From positions 1-6,174 of the forward strand of contig JAFTCU010000006.1 of NCBI GenBank assembly GCA_017454585.1: a stretch of DNA of 6,174 nt, read 5' to 3'. Positions 5,842-6,174 of this stretch are shown piece by piece (positions within the stretch are counted from its first letter, which is position 1; each line of letters starts with the position of its first letter). The DNA comes from Thermoguttaceae bacterium. GTDB lineage: Bacteria; Planctomycetota; Planctomycetia; Pirellulales; Thermoguttaceae. The notes beneath the pieces were generated by a model. That model made no database searches and had not been told where the DNA came from. It worked only from the letters and a program-made list of their open reading frames with translations. The position numbers and the translations under genes were made by a program.

Positions 5842-6174
5842 TTACTTCTTTTTCCGGGTCATTTTCTTCCCGGCCTTTTTCGCTTTTTTCCCGCCGCCAG
5901 ATTTCACCGGGCGTTTTCTCGCCGGTCTGGTCGGGGGATCGATCACTGCGGTCTCACGGCGAGGTTTCCGGCCTGCGCGCGTGTGGATCGTTTCGGTCTC
6001 CGGGGAGTCTGAGTCGGCTTTCGCGTGGGAATTTACCAACTCAAACGTGATTTCTCGTTTGTTCGAGTCCAGATTCGTGATCCTGACGCGGACCCGGTCG
6101 CCAAGGCGGAACTGGTTTCCAATGCGGCGGCCGTTGAGCGTCTGGGAGCCCGCGTCGTAGTGGTAGCGGTCCTC
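5842..6174 (-). CDS. rnr: Ribonuclease R, C-terminal part (runs off right edge)
   Basis: Only the last 110 residues are in the window. The fragment opens with DRYHYDAGSQTLNGRR, then FRLGDRVRVRI near residues 22-32, and ends its folded part at FELV (44-47). This is the end of the S1 RNA-binding domain of ribonuclease R (RNB/RNase II superfamily), in which a DRYHYD...L.GRR...FRLGD.V.V pattern is typical. RNase R is a processive 3'-5' exoribonuclease that degrades structured RNA in the cytoplasm. After the S1 domain comes a 63-residue tail: acidic and Ser/Thr-rich at 51-62, Pro/Arg-rich at 66-90, then very basic with ten Lys and one Arg in the last 20 residues. Basic low-complexity tails are common in RNase R and help bind and unwind RNA. 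The catalytic RNB domain lies outside the window. The gene converges on the membrane-protein gene. Confidence 0.9.
   Translation of the reverse strand, partial: EDRYHYDAGSQTLNGRRIGNQFRLGDRVRVRITNLDSNKREITFELVNSHAKADSDSPETETIHTRAGRKPRRETAVIDPPTRPARKRPVKSGGGKKAKKAGKKMTRKKK

Noticed and set aside
5797..6160. Plus-strand frames over the RNase R end
   Set aside because: Phe/Arg-rich products are the antisense of the lysine-rich RNase R tail; the minus frame matches the RNase R S1 end.

Overview
The window looks like bacterial chromosome with GC-rich genes and AT-rich spacers. A planctomycete (Planctomycetota) is the best guess. This rests on the large polytopic membrane protein at 3883-5394, whose pattern (NDRSRWC, WDTIDMVKHD, YSSKPPLLPT, LNNHLPAA, NYGG) I recall from conserved planctomycete proteins; it is recognition from memory, not a search result. 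Usable Shine-Dalgarno sites and vegetative-type -10 boxes (TATAAT) are visible.

Layout. On the minus strand, a two-gene unit reads leftward: a HAD-superfamily hydrolase (466-1329), then the first 141 residues of a Major Facilitator Superfamily transporter (1-423) that runs off the left edge. Divergently, on the plus strand, lies a secreted GH36-type glycosidase (1537-3522). The 207-base divergent spacer holds an extended -10 promoter for the HAD/MFS unit, a plausible promoter for the glycosidase, and an A6T6 tract between them. After a 360-base AT-rich spacer with a good promoter comes a plus-strand membrane protein with features of GT-C (ArnT/PMT-like) glycosyltransferases (3883-5394). At the right edge, on the minus strand, is the C-terminus of ribonuclease R (5842-6174) with a lysine-rich tail.

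The 447-base spacer between the convergent membrane-protein and RNase R genes is the most structured non-coding DNA here. A roughly 240-base element (5529-5768) is bounded by 44-base inverted arms, each carrying four GCGGAT boxes every 9-10 bases. Inside are an 8-bp hairpin and a strong 15-bp hairpin that probably terminates transcription from one or both sides.

How the genes may work together: an exported glycosidase, an inner-membrane MFS importer and a cytoplasmic phosphatase-like enzyme around one regulatory spacer suggest a small sugar-utilisation locus (inference). The membrane protein and RNase R look like unrelated neighbours. I see no CRISPR array, tRNA, rRNA, transposase or phage gene. 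The nearest thing to an undescribed system is the inverted-repeat element.
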